In this document: piece by piece, positions 7,851 to 14,740 of the stretch
Position numbering within the stretch: the stretch's first letter is position 1
Layout: each line of letters opens with the position of its first letter
From: DASXMX01 sp036794395
GTDB lineage: Bacteria > Planctomycetota > Phycisphaerae > Tepidisphaerales > Tepidisphaeraceae
NCBI GenBank assembly: GCA_036794395.1
Contig: DAIRGS010000175.1
Coordinates: 1 to 14,740 of the forward strand
Direction: 5' to 3'
DNA: 14,740 nucleotides
Notes under the pieces: model-generated
What the model saw: only the letters and a program-made list of their open reading frames with translations
What the model was told of the DNA's origin: nothing
The model's database searches: none
Made by a program: the position numbers and the translations under genes

Positions 7851-8005
7851 AGCGACGTGGTTTTCGCGCCAGGTCATCCACAATGGCGTCAGATAACTGC
7901 TTGGCATTCAGGTGGTTATATTGATTGGCAGGGCGGGGCCTGTGCGATGGAGTCGCTCGTTCTTGTCAGTGAGGGTGGAAGCGATTAAGTTCCGCTACGG
8001 TCTGG

Positions 8006-8029
8006 GGCAGCGTCTTCGAAGACCCTGCC
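8006..8029. promoter_or_regulatory. 24-bp near-perfect palindrome, candidate operator of the efflux locus
   Basis: GGCAG, C, GTCTTC is followed directly by GAAGAC, C, CTGCC. The two 12-bp half-sites are reverse complements except for one C/C position. No spacer and no T-run argue against a terminator. The site lies 124 bp before the chosen start of the outer-membrane factor. A dimeric repressor such as the MarR-family protein of this locus is an obvious candidate ligand, but that link is inference. Confidence 0.5.
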
Positions 8030-8152
8030 GATGCGGGCACAACGTTATTGAAAACATGCCCGTTCCAAACGAGCGGCGACGACGACGGTAATGACACAGA
8101 GCCCCAGACGGACCCAACCGATATGCCAACTTTCAGTTTTGCGACACGACAT

Positions 8153-9646
8153 ATGAGTACCCTCGTCTCCCGATCAGCCCGCTGCCATGCCCTTGCGCTT
8201 GGTGTGGTGGGGCTGGTTGTCGGATGCGAGGTTGGCCCCAATTACCAGCCACCGGCAGAGCATATGCCGGCGACGTGGGTTGCACCGCCGACGACGCGCG
8301 CGAGCATCACAGTGCAGGAGCCGCTACAAGTTGAGAAGTGGTGGACGACGTTTAACGATCCGGTGCTGGACTCGTTGGTGCGGCGGGCGGTGCAATCGAA
8401 CTTGAACGTGCAGATTGCCGCAGAACGCGTGCGGGCGGCGCGGGCGACGGTGTGCATAGCGGGTTCGGGATTGTTCCCTTTGTTTCAGGGAACTGGGTCG
8501 TACACCCGTAGCCTGAATGCGGCCAATCGCACGACCGCCACCACGCCCGGCGGGGGAACGCGCACGATCGGCGCCAAAGATCAGGACTTCTGGCGGGGCG
8601 GGTTTGACGCGACATGGGAGATCGACATTTTTGGCGGGATTCGTCGTGGGGTGGAATCGGCATCTGCGACATACGAGGCCACGATTGAAGATCGCCGGGA
8701 TGTGCTGGTGAGCCTTCTGGGGGAGCTTGCGACAAATTACGTGCAGCTTCGCGGGTTTCAGCAGCAGGTGATTATCGGTCAGGAAAACCTGGCGGCCCAG
8801 GAACGCACGCTACAGGCGACGCGCGAGAACAAAGCCATTGGTCGAGGGACCGGCCTTGATGTGGCAAACTCCGAAGCTCAAGTTGCCAGTACCAGTGCAT
8901 CGATCGCCGGCTTCCAGAATCTGGTGCAGCAGCAGATTTACGTGATCAGCGTGCTGCTTGGGGATGAGCCGGCCAGTTTGCTTCAGGAGCTTTCGACAGA
9001 GTCGCAGATTCCGATCGCGCCTCCGCTGGTGCCGGTGGGCTTGCCTTCGGAATTGCTGCGAAGGCGGCCGGATATTCGCCGGGCCGAGCGACAGCTCGCT
9101 GCCGCCACTGCCGACATCGGAGTTGCGACGGCGGACCTGTTTCCACACTTGGGGCTCAATGGATCGGTATCGGTGGGTGGCAGCCGGTTTGAGAATCTTG
9201 GGAATTGGGGGACGCGGGTGCTTTCGATCGGGCCCTCGTTTAACTGGGCGATATTCGATTCGGGTCGGATCTGGAGCAACATTGAAGTGAGAAACGCCAT
9301 TCAGGCCCAGGCGCTTCTTATATATCGCCAGACGATCCTCACGGCGCTTCAGGACGTGGAATCGGCGCTGACCGCATATGCACAGGAGCAGCAGCGGCGC
9401 GCCCTGCTCGCGGATGCAGTAGCGGCCAACCAGCGTGCGGTTGCGTTTGCCCAAGAGCTTTATGCCACTGGGAAGGAAAACTTCCTGAACGTGCTGGTGG
9501 CGCAGCAGTCGCTCTTTGGTTCGCAGAATGCGCTCGTCCAGAGCAACCAGGCGGTGGCTTCGGATCTGGTGGCGATTTACAAAGCGCTGGGCGGCGGGTG
9601 GGAAGTTGGCGAGCCGGTGTCAACAACGCGTCCCGTCAAGCAGTAG
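8153..9646 (+). CDS. TolC/OprM-type outer-membrane efflux lipoprotein (NodT family)
   Basis: A 497-residue outer-membrane factor that forms the trimeric exit duct of a tripartite efflux pump. The N-terminus is a lipoprotein signal peptide: Arg7/Arg10, a hydrophobic core, then lipobox VVGC with Cys25 as the acylated residue. EVGPNYQPP follows, the usual start of OprM/NodT proteins. Family hallmarks are FDATWEIDIFGGIRR (151-165), GLPSELLRRRPDIRRAE (296-312) with TADIGVATADLFP after it, and YKALGGGWE at the C-terminus. Length is typical. I chose the ATG at 8153 because it gives a normal 24-residue signal; the frame stays open to 8048, but that extension is acidic and would bury the signal. An ATG at 8123 (34-residue signal) is also possible; no start has a good RBS. 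An 80-nt gap separates it from the MarR gene. Confidence 0.94.
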   Translation: MSTLVSRSARCHALALGVVGLVVGCEVGPNYQPPAEHMPATWVAPPTTRASITVQEPLQVEKWWTTFNDPVLDSLVRRAVQSNLNVQIAAERVRAARATVCIAGSGLFPLFQGTGSYTRSLNAANRTTATTPGGGTRTIGAKDQDFWRGGFDATWEIDIFGGIRRGVESASATYEATIEDRRDVLVSLLGELATNYVQLRGFQQQVIIGQENLAAQERTLQATRENKAIGRGTGLDVANSEAQVASTSASIAGFQNLVQQQIYVISVLLGDEPASLLQELSTESQIPIAPPLVPVGLPSELLRRRPDIRRAERQLAAATADIGVATADLFPHLGLNGSVSVGGSRFENLGNWGTRVLSIGPSFNWAIFDSGRIWSNIEVRNAIQAQALLIYRQTILTALQDVESALTAYAQEQQRRALLADAVAANQRAVAFAQELYATGKENFLNVLVAQQSLFGSQNALVQSNQAVASDLVAIYKALGGGWEVGEPVSTTRPVKQ

Positions 9647-9654
9647 TTGGCAAT

Positions 9655-9672
9655 CAGAGATCCATATCTCTG
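9655..9672. promoter_or_regulatory. Inverted repeat in front of the MarR gene, possible operator
   Basis: CAGAGAT (9655-9661), spacer CCAT, ATCTCTG (9666-9672): a perfect 7-bp inverted repeat, 18 bp in total, a size typical of MarR-family operators. It has no T-run, so a terminator is less likely. It lies 54 bp before the MarR start codon. Confidence 0.4.
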
Positions 9673-9688
9673 CGTACTTCAACGCAAA

Positions 9689-9718
9689 AGCTTCCCGAAT
9701 GTAATCAATTAGGAAGCT
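9689..9718 (+). promoter_or_regulatory. Hairpin covering the MarR gene's RBS
   Basis: AGCTTCC (9689-9695) pairs with GGAAGCT (9712-9718) across a 16-nt loop that contains the small palindrome TAATCAATTA (9702-9711). The second arm contains the AGGAAG Shine-Dalgarno sequence 10 nt before the ATG at 9727. Folding would therefore hide the RBS. It could serve as a translational switch or as an AT-rich DNA operator. Confidence 0.4.
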
Positions 9719-9726
9719 AACTAACT

Positions 9727-10260
9727 ATGTCAATCGCGTCGTCTATGGTTCCGTCCGCTGTCGCTGCTCCTCATGTTGGGGAGCCTATTACGGAGCGCGC
9801 ATTTCGCGATTTGGTGCGAACGATTGGACTGCTTGAACGGGTCATGCAGCCGCAATTTGCGCGTTTCGGAATCAGCGGGTCGCAATGGGCGGCACTTCGA
9901 ACTTTGCATCGGGCTGAACTGGATGGGCAGGACAATCTTCGAATTACGGATTTGAGCGATCGGCTGCTGATTCGTCCGCCGAGCGTGACGGGGGTGATCG
10001 ATCGTCTGGAGCGGGGGCGGTTGGTTGTTCGCGATCCGGCTCCGGATGATCTGCGTTCGCGGTGTGTGCGCTTGACCGATCATGGGCGTCAGTTGGTGGG
10101 GCAAGTTACCGGCGTATACGCCGATCAGGTTGAACGGGCACTGGGCGGTCTTGTTCCGGACGATCAGACCGAGCTCCAACGGCTCTTGAGCCGGCTCTCA
10201 ACCCACCTGCAATCTTTATTGGATGAAACGAACGGCGCCGCTTCCGCGCATGGCGCTTAG
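9727..10260 (+). CDS. MarR-family transcriptional regulator
   Basis: A 177-residue dimeric winged-helix DNA-binding protein of the MarR family; members usually repress efflux or stress genes and let go when they bind small phenolic or aromatic ligands. The fold is visible in order: helix around 22-45, SQWAALRTL (52-60), LRITDLSDRLLI (71-82), the recognition helix PPSVTGVIDRLERGRL (84-99), and the wing DPAPDDLRSRCVRLTDHG (103-120), which matches the family D-x-D-x-R-x-x-x-V-x-L-T-x-x-G pattern. A C-terminal dimerisation helix follows. Start: the ATG at 9727 has AGGAAG 10 nt upstream; an ATG seven codons later is an alternative. It sits between the outer-membrane factor and the adaptor, and its stop codon abuts the adaptor's RBS, so it is very likely cotranscribed with the pump. 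Autoregulation is likely. Confidence 0.93.
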   Translation: MSIASSMVPSAVAAPHVGEPITERAFRDLVRTIGLLERVMQPQFARFGISGSQWAALRTLHRAELDGQDNLRITDLSDRLLIRPPSVTGVIDRLERGRLVVRDPAPDDLRSRCVRLTDHGRQLVGQVTGVYADQVERALGGLVPDDQTELQRLLSRLSTHLQSLLDETNGAASAHGA

Positions 10261-10271
10261 GAGATGACCGC

Positions 10272-11678
10272 ATGAAAGCCTTGTTGTTAGTCCTTAGCGT
10301 TCTGGCTCTGGCTGCTGCCGGTGGAGGATGGTATTGGCAGCACAGTTCCAAACCGAACATCACGTTTCGCACAACGGAAGTGAAGCGAGGCGAGTTGCTC
10401 GCCACGATCAGTGCGACCGGCACCATTGAGCCAATGGATGTGATCGATGTTGGGGCACAGGTGGCCGGGCGGATCGTCGAGTTTGGCAAGGATAAGGACG
10501 GCAAAGACGTTGACTACGGTTCAAATGTAACCAAAGGGATGCGGCTTGCTCATATCGACGATTTGATTCCTAAGTCCGATCTGCTGAACGCTAAGGCTCA
10601 GTTGTCGCAGGCCGAGGCGACCCTCCAGCATAGCAACGCGGATCTGGAGCGGCTCAAGGCGCTCAGCGCGCAAGCGGATGCCGAATGGAAGCGCGTTCAG
10701 AAGTTCCCGCACAGCGAAGCGTTGGCACAAAACGATTATGACACGTTTGAGGCCAATCAAGCCACGGCCAAGGCGAATCTCGCTGTAGGCGATGCGGCGA
10801 TTCTTCAGGCGATGGCGGGCGTCGAACAGGCAAACGCACAAATCCCGCGGGCAAAAGCCAATTATGATTATTGCGAGATTTCATCGCCCGTGAATGGCGT
10901 GATTATCGACCGGCGGGTGAACATCGGGCAGACGGTTGTTTCCGGTCTGAGCGCGCCGAGCCTCTTTTTGATCGCTGAGAACCTCAAGCAGATGCAGTTG
11001 TGGGTTGCCGTCAACGAGGCGGACGTCGGCAGTATTCATCCGGGTCAGAACGTCACGTTTACGGTGGATGCGTTCGCGGGTGAGACGTTCAAGGGAACAG
11101 TGAACAAAGTTCGGTTGAACGCCACGATGACGCAAAACGTCGTTACATACACGGTCGAGGTGAATACGGATAACAAGGATCTCAAGTTGATGCCCTACCT
11201 GACGGCGAACGTGCAGTTCGAGGTCAAAAAGGATGAGAACGTGTTGCTGGTGCCCAATGCGGCGCTGCGTTGGTATCCGCAGCCGCAATCTGTTGCACCG
11301 GACGTTCGGGCGCAGTTTGAAGTCGCGGATGCCAAGGAAGCCGCCCCGGCTGATAAGCCCGCTGCTGCTCCGAGTGCTGCTCCGGCGGCGAACGGTGACG
11401 GCACGACTCCGCCGAAGAAACGTCGGCACGGTGGCGATGCCGAGAAGATCGGCACGCTCTGGGTGCAGGATGGGCAATACGTTCGACCCGTCACGGTGAC
11501 GGTCGGGCCCACGGACACGATCAATACGGAGGTGGCGTCGGCCGACCTCAAGGATGGGGCGCAGGTGATTGTCGGAGAGATTCACGAGGATGATGCCAGC
11601 AGCCAGACGACCAATCCATTTGCACCGCAAATGTTCCGCCGAGGTGGTCGCGGCGGTGGTGGCGGGAGGGGTCGGTAA
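10272..11678 (+). CDS. MacA-like periplasmic adaptor (HlyD/RND-type membrane fusion protein)
   Basis: A 468-residue adaptor that links an inner-membrane ABC permease to an outer-membrane duct. An N-terminal hydrophobic segment (about 2-22) anchors or exports it. Next come the beta-barrel/lipoyl start TTEVKRGELLATISATGTIEP (34-54), lipoyl half-motif DVGAQVAGRIVEF (59-71), an alpha-helical hairpin rich in Ala, Gln and Glu (about 101-195), the second lipoyl half ISSPVNGVIIDRRVNIGQTV (203-222), a beta-barrel (about 240-320) and a membrane-proximal domain. Residues about 353-392 form an Ala/Pro/Lys-rich insertion inside that last domain, and the tail 456-468 is an RGG-rich string; neither is present in E. 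coli MacA. GGAG lies 8 nt before the ATG and overlaps the marR stop. The gene ends in a TAATG overlap with the ATPase gene. Most similar to MacA, but RND-type adaptors are related. Confidence 0.94.
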   Translation: MKALLLVLSVLALAAAGGGWYWQHSSKPNITFRTTEVKRGELLATISATGTIEPMDVIDVGAQVAGRIVEFGKDKDGKDVDYGSNVTKGMRLAHIDDLIPKSDLLNAKAQLSQAEATLQHSNADLERLKALSAQADAEWKRVQKFPHSEALAQNDYDTFEANQATAKANLAVGDAAILQAMAGVEQANAQIPRAKANYDYCEISSPVNGVIIDRRVNIGQTVVSGLSAPSLFLIAENLKQMQLWVAVNEADVGSIHPGQNVTFTVDAFAGETFKGTVNKVRLNATMTQNVVTYTVEVNTDNKDLKLMPYLTANVQFEVKKDENVLLVPNAALRWYPQPQSVAPDVRAQFEVADAKEAAPADKPAAAPSAAPAANGDGTTPPKKRRHGGDAEKIGTLWVQDGQYVRPVTVTVGPTDTINTEVASADLKDGAQVIVGEIHEDDASSQTTNPFAPQMFRRGGRGGGGGRGR

Positions 11679-12412
11679 TGGAACTCATAAGACTTAAAGA
11701 CATCTACAAGACGTACCACCTTGGAGAGGTGGATGTCCCGGTGCTCCGGGGCATTACCCTCGACATCGGCAGGGGCGAACTGATTTCGCTCATGGGGGCC
11801 AGTGGATCGGGCAAGAGCACGCTGATGAACCTCCTCGGTTGTCTGGATCGCCCGACGTCCGGGGAATACTGGCTCGACGGCCAGGAGATCTCCCGGTTGT
11901 CATCCGATGGGCGGGCGATGCTGCGAAATCAGAAGATCGGATTCGTTTTCCAGAGCTTCAATCTGCTTCCGCGGACCAGCGCGCTGGAAAACGTGATGAT
12001 GCCGCTGACATACACGGCCCGGAATCTTTCGGAAGTTGATGGGCGAAAGCGTGCTGTGGCGCTGCTGGAGCTCGTGGGCCTGGGTGATCGGATGGATCAT
12101 GAACCTTCGCAGCTTTCAGGCGGGCAGCAGCAGCGCGTGGCGATTGCGCGGTCGCTGGTCAACCGGCCGCCCTTGCTGTTTGCCGATGAACCGACGGGCA
12201 ACCTCGACTCGAAGACGAGCGAGGAAGTATTGAAGATGTTTCAGAGGCTCAACGAAGTCGAGGGGATCACGATTATTCTCGTGACCCACGACGCGAATGT
12301 GGCCCGGCATTCCAATCGGATCATTCGCATCAAGGACGGCATCGTCGAAAACGATCACGCGCAAATCGTGCCGTCGGAGGATATCGACGCGACGCCGGTA
12401 ATGGCTCATTAA
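11678..12412 (+). CDS. MacB/LolD-type ABC transporter ATP-binding protein
   Basis: A 244-residue cytoplasmic ATPase that would drive the permease encoded next. All motifs are intact: Walker A GASGSGKST (40-48), Q-loop Gln92 in FVFQSFNLLP, signature LSGGQ (146-150) followed by QQRVAIARSLVN, Walker B LLFADEP (166-172) with catalytic Glu171, D-loop NLDS, and H-loop His204 in VTHD. The FQSFNLLP and ADEPTGNLD strings are characteristic of the MacB/LolD/FtsE subgroup (mechanotransmission or lipoprotein export). In E. coli MacB this domain is fused to the permease; here it is a separate chain. Its ATG overlaps the adaptor's stop codon (TAATG), with a GGGAGG Shine-Dalgarno inside the adaptor's glycine-rich tail, so translational coupling is likely. 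Confidence 0.96.
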   Translation: MELIRLKDIYKTYHLGEVDVPVLRGITLDIGRGELISLMGASGSGKSTLMNLLGCLDRPTSGEYWLDGQEISRLSSDGRAMLRNQKIGFVFQSFNLLPRTSALENVMMPLTYTARNLSEVDGRKRAVALLELVGLGDRMDHEPSQLSGGQQQRVAIARSLVNRPPLLFADEPTGNLDSKTSEEVLKMFQRLNEVEGITIILVTHDANVARHSNRIIRIKDGIVENDHAQIVPSEDIDATPVMAH

Positions 12413-12447
12413 ATGTCAGTTGTAGATTAAACATCAGTTGTGGACCC

Positions 12448-13821
<1,374 letters not shown>

Positions 13822-13862
13822 CTTATTCCCCCACAGGTTCCATCGTGGGATACACATGAAGT

Positions 13863-14369
13863 ATGCCCCCGAAGCTCGATTACCAGCACGCGAAGGTCAT
13901 CTATCGCAACACGTTTAAGTTCCGGTCATGGCAGGGCGTAACGATCGTTGCAATGGGGTTTTTTATTTGCGCGATGGGGGCGATCGTTTTCCATTCCCCC
14001 TCACCGCTATATGCGCGCCTGATCGCTCTGGGCATTGCGATGGCCGGCCTCGGGCTGGCGGGGACGATTATTGCTTACATTTGTCTGGACCGCCGCGATG
14101 TTTTCGACATCCGCACCGACGGGATTGTAGATCGCGGGGTTTTTCATGGATGGGCGGATGTCACCAGATTCGCAGCGATGGGTTCTCCCAAATCTCGTCG
14201 CGTATGGTTGTTCTATAAAACCCGAGCCTGGCCGATGCCGCGCTACCTCTCAACCACGCGTCCGGTGCGAGTCACGGAATACGAAGGAATCGTTGCCGCG
14301 ATTCGGGGCGAAGTTGGAGAAAACTATCCGCAGCTCAAACTTGGGGGATACGAACAAACCGATGGTTGA
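13863..14369 (+). CDS. Small membrane protein with two TM helices and a PH-like (STM3941-type) tail
   Basis: A 168-residue protein of uncertain function. Two hydrophobic helices (about 24-44 and 51-74) form a hairpin, followed by a soluble segment with FDIRTDGIVDRGVFHGWADV (81-100). That layout, a helical hairpin and then a strand-rich piece ending in a 'GI-D-G-x-x-x-W-x-D-V' pattern, resembles bacterial PH-like proteins of the STM3941/YcxB sort, which are poorly understood. That assignment is by pattern, not by a search. The gene begins 41 nt after the permease stop on the same strand with no obvious terminator between them, so it may be the last gene of the efflux operon. There is no strong RBS before the ATG at 13863. 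It could equally be an unrelated housekeeping membrane protein. Confidence 0.7.
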   Translation: MPPKLDYQHAKVIYRNTFKFRSWQGVTIVAMGFFICAMGAIVFHSPSPLYARLIALGIAMAGLGLAGTIIAYICLDRRDVFDIRTDGIVDRGVFHGWADVTRFAAMGSPKSRRVWLFYKTRAWPMPRYLSTTRPVRVTEYEGIVAAIRGEVGENYPQLKLGGYEQTDG

Positions 14370-14424
14370 TTGATCTGAGTCGTTTGTGAGAGGGGAGCCG
14401 CTCGTCACTTTGGGACGACGCGCG

Positions 14425-14440
14425 CCCGCGATCGCGCGGG
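14425..14440 (+). terminator. GC-rich hairpin after the last efflux-locus gene, weak terminator candidate
   Basis: CCCGCG (14425-14430), loop ATCG, CGCGGG (14435-14440) is a perfect 6-bp stem 56 nt after the stop at 14369. No T-run follows, so intrinsic termination would be inefficient. It may be a transcript-end hairpin or chance in GC-rich sequence. Confidence 0.35.
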
Positions 14441-14635
14441 GCCAAAACGCGATTCTGATGAAGTTTTTGGCTTCAATTCTTCCAGTCGCATGGGTCGCAA
14501 ACGAATCGGCCTCTGTCCCGGCTGCTGCTACAACCGGTAACACTACATGACTGTGCCGAATCACGCGCCACCCCCTCAATTCACCCTCCGCCGCACCCAC
14601 CGCAATAGCCGCGTCCCATCGCGCAAAGCCCCCAC

Positions 14636-14679
14636 GCCGGGGTATAGATGGTATCAGCGGTACCCCGCGCCACCCCGGC
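14636..14679. repeat. Nested, mutually exclusive inverted repeats
   Basis: CGGGGTA (14638-14644) is the exact reverse complement of TACCCCG (14661-14667). GCCGGGGT (14636-14643) is the exact reverse complement of ACCCCGGC (14672-14679). The same left arm can thus pair with either of two right arms. This could be a repeated intergenic element (REP-like), a switching RNA, or the leader of a gene beyond the window. Confidence 0.45.
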
Positions 14680-14740
14680 TTCTCAGAGCGCCGCAATCCC
14701 CACCTCGCCAAACCGCGTCGATACCGATTCACCGTTCACC

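Larger units (their letters stand above)
7768..8152. other. Divergent intergenic region between the giant gene and the efflux locus
   Basis: About 385 bp with no convincing gene. The minus side holds an RBS, a 5'-UTR hairpin and a sigma70-like promoter for the giant gene. The plus side holds a 24-bp near palindrome (8006-8029) and an acidic, low-complexity reading frame running into the outer-membrane factor, which I judge not to be translated. I could not find a good -35/-10 pair for the efflux genes; the best, TTGTCA at 7963 with GATTAA at 7983, has only a 14-nt spacer. Confidence 0.6.
14370..14740. other. Non-coding right edge with GC-rich inverted repeats
   Basis: No convincing gene is seen in these 371 bp. 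An open frame on the minus strand (14732 to 14250) overlaps the preceding gene, is very Arg/Gly/Ala rich and shows no domain. A 30-codon plus-strand frame (14458-14550) begins MKFLASILPVAWVA but has no RBS. The interval contains a perfect GC hairpin (14425-14440) and a cluster of nested inverted repeats (14636-14679), both listed separately. The last 180 bases are strongly C-rich on the plus strand. Confidence 0.55.

Noticed and set aside
7963..7988. TTGTCA and GATTAA as a plus-strand promoter for the efflux genes
   Set aside because: The 14-nt spacer is too short for a sigma70 promoter, and alternative hexamers at better spacing match poorly.
8048..8152. N-terminal extension of the outer-membrane factor to an ATG at 8048
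   Set aside because: The added 35 residues are acidic and polar and would place the lipoprotein signal peptide deep inside the protein. The start at 8153 (or 8123) gives a normal signal and lipobox.
13826..13851. CCCAC/GTGGG stem after the permease gene as a terminator
   Set aside because: The stem is only about 5 bp with a 10-nt loop and no T-run; not enough to call a transcript end.
14458..14550. 30-codon plus-strand frame starting MKFLASILPVAWVA, signal-peptide-like
   Set aside because: There is no Shine-Dalgarno, it is very short with no mature domain, and such frames arise by chance; conservation would be needed to call it.
14250..14732. Minus-strand frame of 160 codons at the right edge
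   Set aside because: It overlaps the end of the 13863-14369 gene, is Arg/Gly/Ala-rich and shows no domain or RBS; more likely non-coding with skewed composition.

Overview
The window looks like a chromosomal segment of a Planctomycetota bacterium, tentatively Phycisphaerae-like. The strongest clue is the very large minus-strand protein. Its N-terminus carries an ESLEDRRLLSAD motif, a variant of the LEPR-XLL motif found at the start of giant exported planctomycete proteins. Its C-terminus has the TDADGT-type, glycine/serine-rich repeat region common in the same proteins. The high GC content, weak Shine-Dalgarno use and diderm-type efflux genes fit. The class-level assignment is inference only.

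Left half (minus strand): a 255-bp non-coding edge holds a possible three-way-junction fold. It is followed by a glycosylasparaginase-type Ntn-hydrolase (256-1140). Upstream of that on the same strand lies the giant multidomain protein (1309-7767), with a clear intrinsic terminator between them (1200-1240). The giant protein most likely starts at a GTG at 7767 rather than the ATG at 7881: a sigma70-like promoter (7822-7850) and a good RBS both lie between the two. Its architecture is LEPR-XLL, lectin-like beta-sandwich, Ig-like domain, glucose/sorbosone-dehydrogenase-like beta-propeller, two copies of an ASH (choice-of-anchor D) plus uncharacterised 'RFFP' module, four fibronectin type III domains, and a repeat-rich C-terminus.

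Centre (7768-8152): a divergent intergenic region. It holds the giant gene's promoter and, facing the efflux genes, a 24-bp near-perfect palindrome that could be an operator.

Right half (plus strand): a compact tripartite ABC efflux locus of the MacAB-TolC type. In order: outer-membrane factor lipoprotein (8153-9646), MarR-family regulator (9727-10260), HlyD/MacA-like periplasmic adaptor (10272-11678), MacB/LolD-type ATPase (11678-12412), MacB/FtsX-type permease (12448-13821), and a small two-helix membrane protein with a PH-like tail (13863-14369). Tight spacing (11-nt gap, TAATG overlap) supports cotranscription from the MarR gene to the permease. In the likely pump, ATPase and permease are separate chains instead of the fused MacB of E. 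coli; the adaptor bridges them to the outer-membrane factor, and the MarR protein probably senses a substrate and controls the locus. The last 371 bp hold no convincing gene but several GC-rich inverted repeats.

I see no rRNA, tRNA, CRISPR array, transposase, phage gene or recognisable defence system. The best unexplained signals are a loop-loop complementarity between the 5'-UTR hairpin and the terminator hairpin of the giant gene, the duplicated ASH+RFFP module, the palindrome before the efflux genes, and the 88-169 fold.
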